Shown here: positions 43,152 to 50,628 of the stretch, one piece after another
How the letters are laid out: each line of letters begins with the position of its first letter
How positions within the stretch are numbered: the stretch's first letter is position 1
From: Bacteroidetes bacterium UBA5697
GTDB lineage: Bacteria; Bacteroidota; Bacteroidia; B-17B0; Aurantibacillaceae
Direction: 5' to 3'
DNA: 51,995 bases
Assembly: GCA_002420145.1 (NCBI GenBank)
Contig: DIHL01000066.1
Location: forward strand, 1 to 51,995
Notes under the pieces: generated by a model
Told to the model about the DNA's origin: nothing
Databases searched by the model: none
What the model saw: the letters and a program-made list of their open reading frames with translations, nothing else
Translations under genes and position numbers: made by a program

Positions 43152-44294
43152 ATGTATTTTCCTGATTTTGTTGAAATAGGAGCAGACGAACTCTTGTTGG
43201 TTGCTTTTTTTGTGTCGTTGATTGGCATTGTTATTCACTATGCTATTAATGTGTTGCCACTTGGTAATTTAAAAACGACTTCTCTTGAATCCAGTTCTTC
43301 GCAAGAGCCTGTATCTATTATTATTTGTGCTCGTAACGAAGATGATAATTTAACGGAGTTTTTACCTAAAATATTAGTTCAGGATTATCCTGAGTTTGAA
43401 GTGATTGTTGTGAATGACTGTTCTATTGATAACACCGAGAATGTGATTGATGAATTTGCAAAGATTTTCCCTAACCTTAAAAAAGTAACCATTAAAGAAG
43501 ACGATTACTACAAACACGGTAAAAAGTTTGCTGTGATGGTTGGTATTAAAGGAACTAAATACGATAATTTATTATTTACAGATGCCGATTGTTTTCCTGC
43601 CAATGAAAATTGGTTGAAAGATATGGCTTCAGGTTTCGTCAATAAGAAAGAGATTGTTTTGGGTTACGGAGCGTACAAAAAAGGCGATGGTTTTTTAAAT
43701 ATATTAGTTCGTTTTGACACCTTTTTAATTGCTGCTAATTATTTATCGGCTGCTATTAAAGGCAAAGCTTATATGGGTGTTGGAAGAAACTTAGCCTATA
43801 AAAAAGATTTATTTTACAAGCAAAAAGGCTTTTCTAAGCATTACCATATAACTTCAGGGGATGATGATTTGTTTATTAATCAGGCATGCACCCAAGAAAA
43901 TACCAATGTGGTAGTTTCTCCAAATGCTATTACTTATTCAATAGCAAAATCCACATTTTCGGATTGGAAACGCCAAAAACAACGCCATTTAACTACGGCT
44001 CCTCACTATAATGCTAGTAGCAAAACTAAAATTACTTTAGGTTATGTTTTTCAGTACGGATTCCATTTATTGTTTTTATCTGTCTTAATTTTCAAAACAA
44101 CTATTATAGCAGCTTTAGCTGGTTTTATTTTGAAAATTCTAATTCAAATGATTATCTTTAATAAAGTGTCTAAGAAATTAAACGAAGTTGATTTGTGGCT
44201 TATGGCATTTTTTTACGAGATTATTTTATTAATAATTTATCCAGTATTTCATATTAGTAAATTATTTCATAAACCAAACAAATGGAAGAGTTAG
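43152..44294 (+). CDS. Membrane-bound family 2 glycosyltransferase
   Basis: A 380-residue protein with an N-terminal membrane helix (about 13-35) and two or three C-terminal helices (about 300-370). The GT-A domain begins EPVSIIICARNEDDNLTEFLP. It has VIVVNDCSIDNT, the metal-binding LLFTDADCFPAN, ITSGDDDLFINQA and KRQKQRHLTTAP, the QxxRW-like region. It should transfer a sugar at the cytoplasmic membrane face. The acceptor is unknown. Its end overlaps the sigma-factor gene by 13 nt. A TATTTTTG (43140-43147) lies only 4 nt before ATG. Confidence 0.9.
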   Translation: MYFPDFVEIGADELLLVAFFVSLIGIVIHYAINVLPLGNLKTTSLESSSSQEPVSIIICARNEDDNLTEFLPKILVQDYPEFEVIVVNDCSIDNTENVIDEFAKIFPNLKKVTIKEDDYYKHGKKFAVMVGIKGTKYDNLLFTDADCFPANENWLKDMASGFVNKKEIVLGYGAYKKGDGFLNILVRFDTFLIAANYLSAAIKGKAYMGVGRNLAYKKDLFYKQKGFSKHYHITSGDDDLFINQACTQENTNVVVSPNAITYSIAKSTFSDWKRQKQRHLTTAPHYNASSKTKITLGYVFQYGFHLLFLSVLIFKTTIIAALAGFILKILIQMIIFNKVSKKLNEVDLWLMAFFYEIILLIIYPVFHISKLFHKPNKWKS

Positions 44295-44902
44295 ATCCAA
44301 GCGAAAACCTTACAACTAAAGCAGTTTATGATTATAAACTGATACAGTTAGCTTTACATAAAGGTGATCAGAAAGCTTATGCCGAGTTATTGCAACGTTA
44401 TCGTGAATCGGTTTATTTTACGATGTTACGAATGTGTAATAATAAAGATGATGCAGAAGATTTAACGATTGAAGCATTTGGAAGAGCCTTTAAACGTTTA
44501 GAACAATACACACCTACATACGCATTTAGTACTTGGTTATTTAAAATTGCCAGTAATAATGCGATTGATTTTTTGCGAAATAAAAAGAAAAATACCGCCT
44601 TGTCGTTAGACACTAAAATGGAAAATGATGAAGGGCAAGAGTTTTCTAAAAATATAAAATCACAAACCTTAGACCCTGAAGAGCATATTATAAAAAAACA
44701 AAAGGTTGAGATGTTGCGTGATGTAGTTGAAAAATTAAAACCACGCTACAAAGAGTTGGTGAAAATGCGTTATTATGAAGAGTTGAGTTATGAAGAAATT
44801 GCTGTAAAACTTGATTTGCCTGTAGGTACAGTTAAAGCACAGTTATTTAGAGCACGTGACTTTTTATATAACATTCTTAAGAATCAAGAAAATAGAATGT
44901 AA
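44282..44902 (+). CDS. RNA polymerase sigma factor, sigma-70 (ECF-like) family
   Basis: A 206-residue sigma factor with region 2 (about 28-95: YAELLQRYRESVYFTMLRMC, NNKDDAEDLTIEAFGRAFKRL, TWLFKIASNNAIDFLRNKKK) and region 4.2 (about 145-200: LKPRYKELVKMRYYEELSYEEIAVKLDLPVGTVKAQLFRAR, in steps). No region 1.1 or 3, so ECF-type. No anti-sigma gene follows; downstream is a repeat and rsmG. It overlaps the glycosyltransferase gene by 13 nt, an odd partnership. Confidence 0.93.
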   Translation: MEELDPSENLTTKAVYDYKLIQLALHKGDQKAYAELLQRYRESVYFTMLRMCNNKDDAEDLTIEAFGRAFKRLEQYTPTYAFSTWLFKIASNNAIDFLRNKKKNTALSLDTKMENDEGQEFSKNIKSQTLDPEEHIIKKQKVEMLRDVVEKLKPRYKELVKMRYYEELSYEEIAVKLDLPVGTVKAQLFRARDFLYNILKNQENRM

Positions 44903-44911
44903 AAAATAATA

Positions 44912-45026
44912 GAACGCAGATGACACAGATTGTTATGATGCGTTATGATAATAAAATATTATATAATATTCTCTTAACTTATAATAAAATCATACTAATC
45001 TTAATTAATCCGCGTCAGCAGCGTTC
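44912..45026. repeat. Dispersed palindromic intergenic repeat (GAACGCAGATGAC...CGTCAGCAGCGTTC)
   Basis: GAACGCAGATGACACAGAT (44912-44930) is inverted to ATCCGCGTCAGCAGCGTTC (45008-45026) with mismatches, around an AT-rich middle. It fills the gap between the sigma gene and rsmG. Confidence 0.8.
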
Positions 45027-45035
45027 CATAAAAAA

Positions 45036-45662
45036 GTGAAACCAGATATCATCCTAAAATATTTTCCAAACATTACAGAACATCAAAAACAACAATTTGA
45101 GCAATTGTATGATTTGTATATGCATTGGAATGCTCAAATCAACGTCATTTCTCGTAAGGATAGTGATTTGCTATACGAACGCCACGTTTTACATTCGTTA
45201 GGAATTGCTAAAGTAATGGAGTTTAAGCCAGGCACTAAAATATTAGATGTTGGTTGCGGAGGCGGTTTCCCTGGAATTCCATTAGCTATTTTGTTTCCAG
45301 AATCTATGTTTCATTTAGTAGATTCTATTGGTAAAAAAATCAAAGTAGTAACCGAAGTAGCGGCAGGAATTGGACTAACAAACTTAACCGCGCAACATGA
45401 ACGTGCTGAAAAAATAAATGATAAATACCATTTTATCGTAAGTCGTGCAGTTACAGCATTTCCAGAGTTTCATAACTGGATTAGTAAAAAGATACTAAAA
45501 GAAAGTTTTAATGATTTGCCTAATGGAATCCTTTATTTAAAAGGAGGAGATTTACGTGAAGAGTTTGGACACCATTACGATAAGGCAGTATTTTATGATT
45601 TAAAAAACTATTTCGATGAAGAGTTTTTTGATACCAAGAAAGTAGTGTATTACAAATTGTAA
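45036..45662 (+). CDS. rsmG: 16S rRNA (guanine-527-N7)-methyltransferase RsmG
   Basis: A SAM-dependent methyltransferase of 208 residues that modifies G527 of 16S rRNA. The start codon is GTG (45036), just 10 nt after the palindromic repeat. Visible hallmarks are LYMHWNAQINVISRKD, ERHVLHSLGIAK, SAM motif ILDVGCGGGFPGIPLAI, VDSIGKKIKVV and the late FIVSRAVTAFPEF, LYLKGGDL. No upstream ATG in frame makes a better start. Confidence 0.95.
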   Translation: MKPDIILKYFPNITEHQKQQFEQLYDLYMHWNAQINVISRKDSDLLYERHVLHSLGIAKVMEFKPGTKILDVGCGGGFPGIPLAILFPESMFHLVDSIGKKIKVVTEVAAGIGLTNLTAQHERAEKINDKYHFIVSRAVTAFPEFHNWISKKILKESFNDLPNGILYLKGGDLREEFGHHYDKAVFYDLKNYFDEEFFDTKKVVYYKL

Positions 45663-45663
45663 T

Positions 45664-45750
45664 TCGTCATTGTGAGCGGAGCAATCTCACTTTTAGCATT
45701 GTATGAGATTATTTCGTCTCACGCCAAGGCGTGATCCTCGTAATGACGAG
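45664..45750. repeat. Intergenic repeat bounded by TCGTCATT / AATGACGA
   Basis: TCGTCATT (45664-45671) and AATGACGA (45742-45749) are inverted ends, with inner GAGCAATCTCAC and TCACGCCAAGGCGTGA hairpins. It belongs to the same broad set of palindromic elements as 9649-9709 and 45793-45830. Confidence 0.6.
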
Positions 45751-45754
45751 AATA

Positions 45755-45790
45755 AAAAAGCCCTTGCTGTATTAATAGCAAGGGCTTTTT
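45755..45790. terminator. Terminator between rsmG and the transaldolase-like gene
   Basis: AAAAAGCCCTTGCT (45755-45768) and AGCAAGGGCTTTTT (45777-45790), T-runs in both directions, serves the two converging genes. Confidence 0.9.
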
Positions 45791-45792
45791 AG

Positions 45793-45830
45793 TTGTCATC
45801 ATGCCTTGGCGTGAGAGCGAAGTCGAGAAC
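45793..45830. repeat. Dispersed intergenic repeat, second copy
   Basis: TTGTCATCATGCC followed by GTGAGAGCGAAGTCGAGAAC shares both ends with 9649-9709. Confidence 0.6.
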
Positions 45831-45838
45831 AAAATATT

Positions 45839-46486
45839 CTACTTCTTAGCATCCGCTAAAAACTGAGCCAAACCTTTATCAGTTAATGGATGGTTTAATA
45901 AAGCAGCAATAGCGCTTAATGGAGCTGTAATGACGTCAGCACCAATTTTAGCACATTGTATAATATGCATTGGATGACGAACTGAAGCTGCTAAAATTTC
46001 TGTTTCATAACCGTAGTTATCATAAATCGTTCTGATGTCATCAATTAAATCCATGCCGTCTTGGCTAATGTCGTCTAAACGACCAACAAATGGAGACACA
46101 TAAGTTGCCCCAGCTTTTGCAGCTAATAATGCTTGTCCTGCAGAGAATACAAGAGTGCAATTTGTTTTAATGCCTTTGTCAGCAAAATATTTAATTGCCT
46201 TTACACCTTCTTTAATCATCGGGATTTTAACCACGATACGTGGGTGTAAGTCTGCTAACATTTCGCCTTCTCTTACCATTCCTTCAAAATCAGTCGAAAT
46301 TACCTCTGCGCTCACGTCTCCAGTAGTAATATTGCAAATATCCACATAATGTTTTAGGATATTATCTTGTCCTTTAATGCCTTCTTTAGCCATTAACGAT
46401 GGATTAGTTGTTACTCCGTCTAATACGCCAAGGTCTTGTGCTTCTTTAATTTGTGCTAAATTTGCTGTATCAATAAAAAATTTCAT
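45839..46486 (-). CDS. fsa: Fructose-6-phosphate aldolase / small transaldolase
   Basis: A 215-residue enzyme of the short transaldolase subfamily (FSA/TalC). It begins MKFFIDTANLAQIKEAQDLG and has GVTTNPSLMAKEG, VVKIPM, the Schiff-base region TNCTLVFSAGQALLAAKAGATYVSPFVGRLDD (in blocks) and AASVRHPMHI. It either splits fructose-6-phosphate or acts as transaldolase in the pentose phosphate pathway; the two cannot be separated by eye. It ends at a bidirectional terminator. Confidence 0.93.
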   Translation of the reverse strand: MKFFIDTANLAQIKEAQDLGVLDGVTTNPSLMAKEGIKGQDNILKHYVDICNITTGDVSAEVISTDFEGMVREGEMLADLHPRIVVKIPMIKEGVKAIKYFADKGIKTNCTLVFSAGQALLAAKAGATYVSPFVGRLDDISQDGMDLIDDIRTIYDNYGYETEILAASVRHPMHIIQCAKIGADVITAPLSAIAALLNHPLTDKGLAQFLADAKK

Positions 46487-46578
46487 AGTGGTTTATATTT
46501 TTTTGTAAATTTAGGATAAGCTAAAATATAATTTACACTTGTTTGTAGATTGTTTAAAGTTTATTTTTACCTCAAATC

Positions 46579-47274
46579 ATGCACAAAAAGAAAATAGTTG
46601 TTTTTAGCGGAGCCGGAATGAGTGCCGAAAGTGGTATTAAAACCTTCAGAGACACTGGAGGTTTGTGGGAAGAATATAAAATTGAAGACGTAGCAACGTA
46701 TGACGCTTGGCTCAAAAATCAAGATCTGGTACTTGACTTCTATAACCAAAGACGAAAACAAGTGATTGAGGCTAAGCCTAACGAAGCCCATTATCTGGTT
46801 GCCGAATTACAAAAACACTTTGATGTTCAGGTAATTACCCAAAATATAGATGATTTACATGAAAGAGCGGGAAGCAAAAAAGTATTGCACTTGCATGGCG
46901 AAATTATGAAGGGGAGAAGTACGGCTAAACATGAATTGGTTTACGATTTAAAACACTGGGAAATTAAATCAGGAGATGTATGCGAAGTAGGTTCTCAAAT
47001 TCGCCCACATATTGTATGGTTTGGTGAAGCCGTGCCAGAAATGGATAAAGCTACAGAGTTAGCCGAAAAAGCAGACGTTTTTGTAACCATTGGCACTTCC
47101 TTAAATGTTTATCCAGCGGCTAATCTCATTCATGTGATTGAAGGACACATTCCTAAGTTTTTAGTAGATCCAGGTGATTTTAATTTAGACTATATTAAAA
47201 ACTTAACGATTATTAAAGCTACTGCGGTTCAGGGTATGAAAGTACTATCCGAAAAATTAAAAGAATTAATTTAG
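46579..47274 (+). CDS. Sirtuin (NAD-dependent protein deacylase) lacking the zinc-site cysteines
   Basis: A 231-residue sirtuin. It has the NAD motif GAGMSAESGIKTFRD (11-25), TQNIDDLHERAG (88-99), the catalytic His H106 in LHLHGE, and the late VTIGTSLNVYPAANL and LVDPGDF. Tyr 55 and Arg 58 (FYNQRRK) match the acyl-carboxylate-binding pair of class III sirtuins, so removal of succinyl or malonyl groups is plausible. The region between H106 and RPHIVWFGE, which normally holds four zinc-binding Cys, contains just C135, the only Cys in the protein. Confidence 0.93.
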   Translation: MHKKKIVVFSGAGMSAESGIKTFRDTGGLWEEYKIEDVATYDAWLKNQDLVLDFYNQRRKQVIEAKPNEAHYLVAELQKHFDVQVITQNIDDLHERAGSKKVLHLHGEIMKGRSTAKHELVYDLKHWEIKSGDVCEVGSQIRPHIVWFGEAVPEMDKATELAEKADVFVTIGTSLNVYPAANLIHVIEGHIPKFLVDPGDFNLDYIKNLTIIKATAVQGMKVLSEKLKELI

Positions 47275-47308
47275 ATCATTGCCTTTGGCAAATTTTCAAT
47301 AAAACAAA

Positions 47309-48571
47309 ATGAGTAATTCATCCACTGTTAAATGCCCTAATTGTAAAACTGAATTTCAGTTGGGCGACGCTATATCTTCTGAAATAGAAGCTAAAATTAA
47401 AGCACGTTATGTTGAACGTTTTAATAAAGATCAAAAAGATTTAGCGGATAAAGAAAAACAATACGAATTGCAATTAGAGCAATTAAAAAAACAACAAGAA
47501 GAACAAGAGAAAATTATTGCCGAAAAAGTAAAATTGCAAAAAGCAGTTTTAGAGCAAGAAGCTATTAAAAAAGCGGCTTCTGAAATGCAATTGCAAATGG
47601 AAATGCTCAATAAAGAGCTGAGTGAAAAAGAAACGAAATTAAAAGATAGTCAGGCAAAAGAATTACAATTTTTATTAAAGGCAAAAGAATTACAAGAAAA
47701 AGAAGCACAGTTTGAATTAACGCTTCAACAAAAACTACAAGCAGAACGAGAATTATTGTCTGAACAAATTAAAAAACAAGAACTAGAAAAAAATTCGATA
47801 AAGGAAAAAGATTATCAATTGCAAATGATGGAATTAAAAAAGCAATTGGAAGATCAGAAAAAATTAACAGAAGAAATGGTTCGTAAGCAAGGACAAGGTT
47901 CGATGCAAATGCAAGGCGAAGTTCAAGAATTAATTTTAGAGGAATTATTACGTACTACTTTTCCATTCGATTCAATAGATGAAGTAGGGAAGGGTGTAAA
48001 AGGTGCAGATGCCATTCATACGGTTCGTAATCCATTAGGACAAGTGTGCGGTAAAATTATTTACGAAAGCAAAAACACGAAGGCTTTTGGTGGTGATTGG
48101 ATTGATAAATTAAAACATGACATGCGATCTTCTCAAGCAGATATTGCAGTTATTGTAACGGAAACGATGCCCAAAGACATGGATCGTTTTGGAATGAAAG
48201 ACGGTGTGTGGATCTGTAACTATACAGAAATAAAATCATTAGCTTTTGTGTTACGCGATAGTTTAATTAAAATATACGCCGCTCAATCAAGCCAAGAAAA
48301 TAAAGGTGATAAAATGAGTATGTTATATTCTTATTTAACAGGTACAGAATTTAGACAACAAATTGAAGCGATTGTAGAAGGTTTTACTGAATTGCAATAT
48401 GGTATACAAAAAGAAAAAAATGCCATGACGAAAATTTGGAAAGAGCGCGAAAAACAATTAGAAAAAGTATTACTCAATACTACTAATTTTTATGGCTCAG
48501 TCAAAGGTATTGCTGGCAATGCTATTGGCGATATTAAATTGTTGGAGTTGGGTGGCGATGATGAAGTTTAA
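47309..48571 (+). CDS. DUF2130 family coiled-coil protein
   Basis: A 420-residue protein with an N-terminal CPNCKTEF half zinc motif (about 9-16), a long charged coiled coil (about 25-215, rich in KQQEEQEK-type heptads) and a C-terminal domain with LLRTTFPFDSIDEVGKGVKGADAIHTV and IIYESKNTKAFGGDWIDKLK, a nuclease-like fold pattern of the DUF2130 family (related to RmuC-type restriction-fold proteins by my recollection). The acidic-Lys pair D...ESKNTK is in place. Role not established. It follows the sirtuin gene by 34 nt. Confidence 0.85.
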   Translation: MSNSSTVKCPNCKTEFQLGDAISSEIEAKIKARYVERFNKDQKDLADKEKQYELQLEQLKKQQEEQEKIIAEKVKLQKAVLEQEAIKKAASEMQLQMEMLNKELSEKETKLKDSQAKELQFLLKAKELQEKEAQFELTLQQKLQAERELLSEQIKKQELEKNSIKEKDYQLQMMELKKQLEDQKKLTEEMVRKQGQGSMQMQGEVQELILEELLRTTFPFDSIDEVGKGVKGADAIHTVRNPLGQVCGKIIYESKNTKAFGGDWIDKLKHDMRSSQADIAVIVTETMPKDMDRFGMKDGVWICNYTEIKSLAFVLRDSLIKIYAAQSSQENKGDKMSMLYSYLTGTEFRQQIEAIVEGFTELQYGIQKEKNAMTKIWKEREKQLEKVLLNTTNFYGSVKGIAGNAIGDIKLLELGGDDEV

Positions 48572-48633
48572 ATTATAATTAGTTCGAGATGTTACTCTGA
48601 GTATGTCACTTCGAAGGAAGAACGATAATAAAA

Positions 48634-48819
48634 TTATTCTCTAATAAAACGTAAGGTATTCATTTCTTTTTCTGTTTTTACATGTATCATATAAATTCCT
48701 GATGATAATTGTTCTTCGGCAAACGAAAAGTAAGATGGTTGCTGTGCTTTAATATTTGTAAATACAAAACTTAGTACAAACAACAAAAATACTTTTGCTA
48801 GTTTAAGTTTTCTAAATAT
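48634..48819 (-). pseudogene. Decayed T9SS cargo gene: signal peptide joined to the end of a sorting domain
   Basis: Read on the minus strand, one frame gives FRKLKLAKVFLLFVLSF... ending KAQ, a fine signal peptide, and continues within some 20 residues into LSSGIYMIHVKTEKEMNTL, the last strands of a type A T9SS sorting domain, then stops. The expected start codon is ATA (48817-48819) where ATG would fit; no other start is near. A TACATTTG-type -7 element lies just upstream on the minus strand. So both a large internal deletion and a lost start codon are visible. Nothing else is seen in the 48572-48880 gap apart from a decayed repeat at 48584-48620. Confidence 0.75.
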
Positions 48820-48880
48820 GTGAAACTGGACTTTAATAGCCCCAAATGTACAAAAAAGGAATTTTGAAAGAATGAATTTA

Positions 48881-49228
48881 TTAGTTGGTTAATTTCAAAA
48901 AATCTCCGTCAACAATAAGTAGTTTAACTCCATTTTCTGAAAATGAACGATGTGAACTCAAGTCATCAGACACTACATAGCTTTCGTTTTTAGATAATGT
49001 TATTTTTTGACCAGTGCTAAGTTCAGTAACAAATGTACCTTCTAAACAATGAACAATATGCCCTTTTTGACACCAATGGTCGGCTAAATAACCTTTGCTA
49101 TATTCTACTAGCCTAATTCTTAAACCACCCATTTGAAGAGTTTGCCAAAAGGCAACACCAGTTTCTCCCTTGTGTTCCACTTTTTCTATGCTAGTCCAAT
49201 CAATGGTTTGAAAAGGTATATTACTCAT
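48881..49228 (-). CDS. Small cupin-fold protein with DHCW-type motif
   Basis: A 115-residue single-domain cupin. The family mark DHWCQKGHIVHCLEG (about 71-85) is present (family known as 'DHCW motif cupin'), with a glycine-rich strand EGTFVTELSTGQKI and a final VKLLIVDGDFL. Metal ligands would be His 72, Cys 74 and His 78 by position. No reaction is known. It lies 34 nt downstream of the flavin oxidoreductase gene on the same strand. Confidence 0.85.
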   Translation of the reverse strand: MSNIPFQTIDWTSIEKVEHKGETGVAFWQTLQMGGLRIRLVEYSKGYLADHWCQKGHIVHCLEGTFVTELSTGQKITLSKNESYVVSDDLSSHRSFSENGVKLLIVDGDFLKLTN

Positions 49229-49262
49229 TACGTATTTGTTTTTTTTACGATGCCGTATTAAT

Positions 49263-50534
49263 TTACTTAATCTCTAAATCCCTTACATCACGATTATGTA
49301 AGCCAACCATTTTCATAATACTAATCATAGAGCCAGTTACAAAATTTAAAAAGCGTCTGCTATAACCAACATAAACCGCTTCTCCCGAAAAAATACGTGT
49401 TAAATGTTTTTGTATATGAGGACCTAAAAAACGTCCAATAGCTGTGTCTAAACGGTCTTGCCCTACTTTAAATAATGTAAATAATCTTCCGCTATACCAA
49501 GTGTCAATTAATTTTTGCCAAACTTCTAATTCAAGCATTTGTTCTTTTTGATATTGTGCATAGTTTGGATTTTTTCCATCACCAATAATTCTAGCTAATC
49601 TAAAAGAACCTTTGATGGCTAAAAATAAACCAGATGAGAAGATTGGATCTAAAAATCCTCCAGCATCTCCGTTCAATACCCAATTGGTACCATACATTTG
49701 CTGAGAAATTAATTGATAGTTATCATATTGAGCAACACCTGTAGCACGGTTTCCCATACTCGTAAATTTTTGTAGTGTAGGTTCGCTTTTTAAATAATTA
49801 TCATAGCGCTCTTCTTTAGTACTTCCAAATGTCTCTAAATGTTTTGGATTTATAACTACACCTATTGAAATTCTATCAGGCAAAGGAATACGCCATGCCC
49901 ATCCTTTTTCTAAACGATGTAAATGAATATTATATGGTTCAATTTTTTCAGTATCGATCATATGTGAGAAAAGGGCCACATCTTTTCTATAACCATTTTT
50001 TGTAGGAATATTTAATAAACGAGAAATAGTTCTAGATCTTCCGCTAGCATCAACAATTAAATCTGGTTGCCCATTAAAATAGTTATTGATGAATTTTATA
50101 GTTTCATCTCCTAGTTTTAATTCATCTCCATTCCCCGTTTTTTCTATTTGAGCTATGTGCTCAAAAAATTGAACTCCTTCACGAACAGCTAAATCAAAAA
50201 GGGTTTTATCAAATTTTACTCTAGGAACATTGTATGCGTAATCCGGAATAGAGCCTTGTCCATAACTAAAAGGTGAAGTTGCTTCTTCATCTTTATTAAC
50301 CCATACCGAAGCACCTGGTTTATAAGTACTATAGGACTTTACTTCATCTTCAATGCCTAATTCACGAAGCATAGGAATAATAGCTGGTACTAATGATTCT
50401 CCAACAATAATTTCGGGACGTTTAGCAATGTAGAATACAGCTACTTTAAAGCCTTGTCTATTTAATAATGTTGCTAAAGCACATCCTGATGGACCACCAC
50501 CTATAATTGCAACTGTTTTTATGTTTTTCTTCAT
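49263..50534 (-). CDS. FAD-dependent oxidoreductase of the flavin halogenase-like family
   Basis: A 423-residue flavoprotein. It has the FAD loop IIGGGPSGCALATLLN (10-25), VGESLVPAIIPMLRELG (44-60), a Lys at 72 in YKPGASVWV at the place of the conserved halogenase Lys, and GWAWRIPLP (211-219) with the W-x-W-x-I-P motif typical of flavin-dependent halogenases. LNGDAGGFLDPIFSSGLFLA is the second FAD block. True halogenation cannot be claimed: many members of this family are unproven, and some reduce lipids or make pigments. Confidence 0.82.
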   Translation of the reverse strand: MKKNIKTVAIIGGGPSGCALATLLNRQGFKVAVFYIAKRPEIIVGESLVPAIIPMLRELGIEDEVKSYSTYKPGASVWVNKDEEATSPFSYGQGSIPDYAYNVPRVKFDKTLFDLAVREGVQFFEHIAQIEKTGNGDELKLGDETIKFINNYFNGQPDLIVDASGRSRTISRLLNIPTKNGYRKDVALFSHMIDTEKIEPYNIHLHRLEKGWAWRIPLPDRISIGVVINPKHLETFGSTKEERYDNYLKSEPTLQKFTSMGNRATGVAQYDNYQLISQQMYGTNWVLNGDAGGFLDPIFSSGLFLAIKGSFRLARIIGDGKNPNYAQYQKEQMLELEVWQKLIDTWYSGRLFTLFKVGQDRLDTAIGRFLGPHIQKHLTRIFSGEAVYVGYSRRFLNFVTGSMISIMKMVGLHNRDVRDLEIK

Positions 50535-50628
50535 GAAATCTTTTTAGGAATTTGAAATTTTTGCCTAGAAAATAAAAATAATAAAAAATATTTAGATAGT
50601 ATCTATGAGTGAAATCTGCACTAAGAAA

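Noticed and set aside
44912..45026. Structured RNA or riboswitch upstream of rsmG
   Set aside because: The structure is a dispersed repeat type with an AT-rich middle, and a simple palindromic element explains it better.
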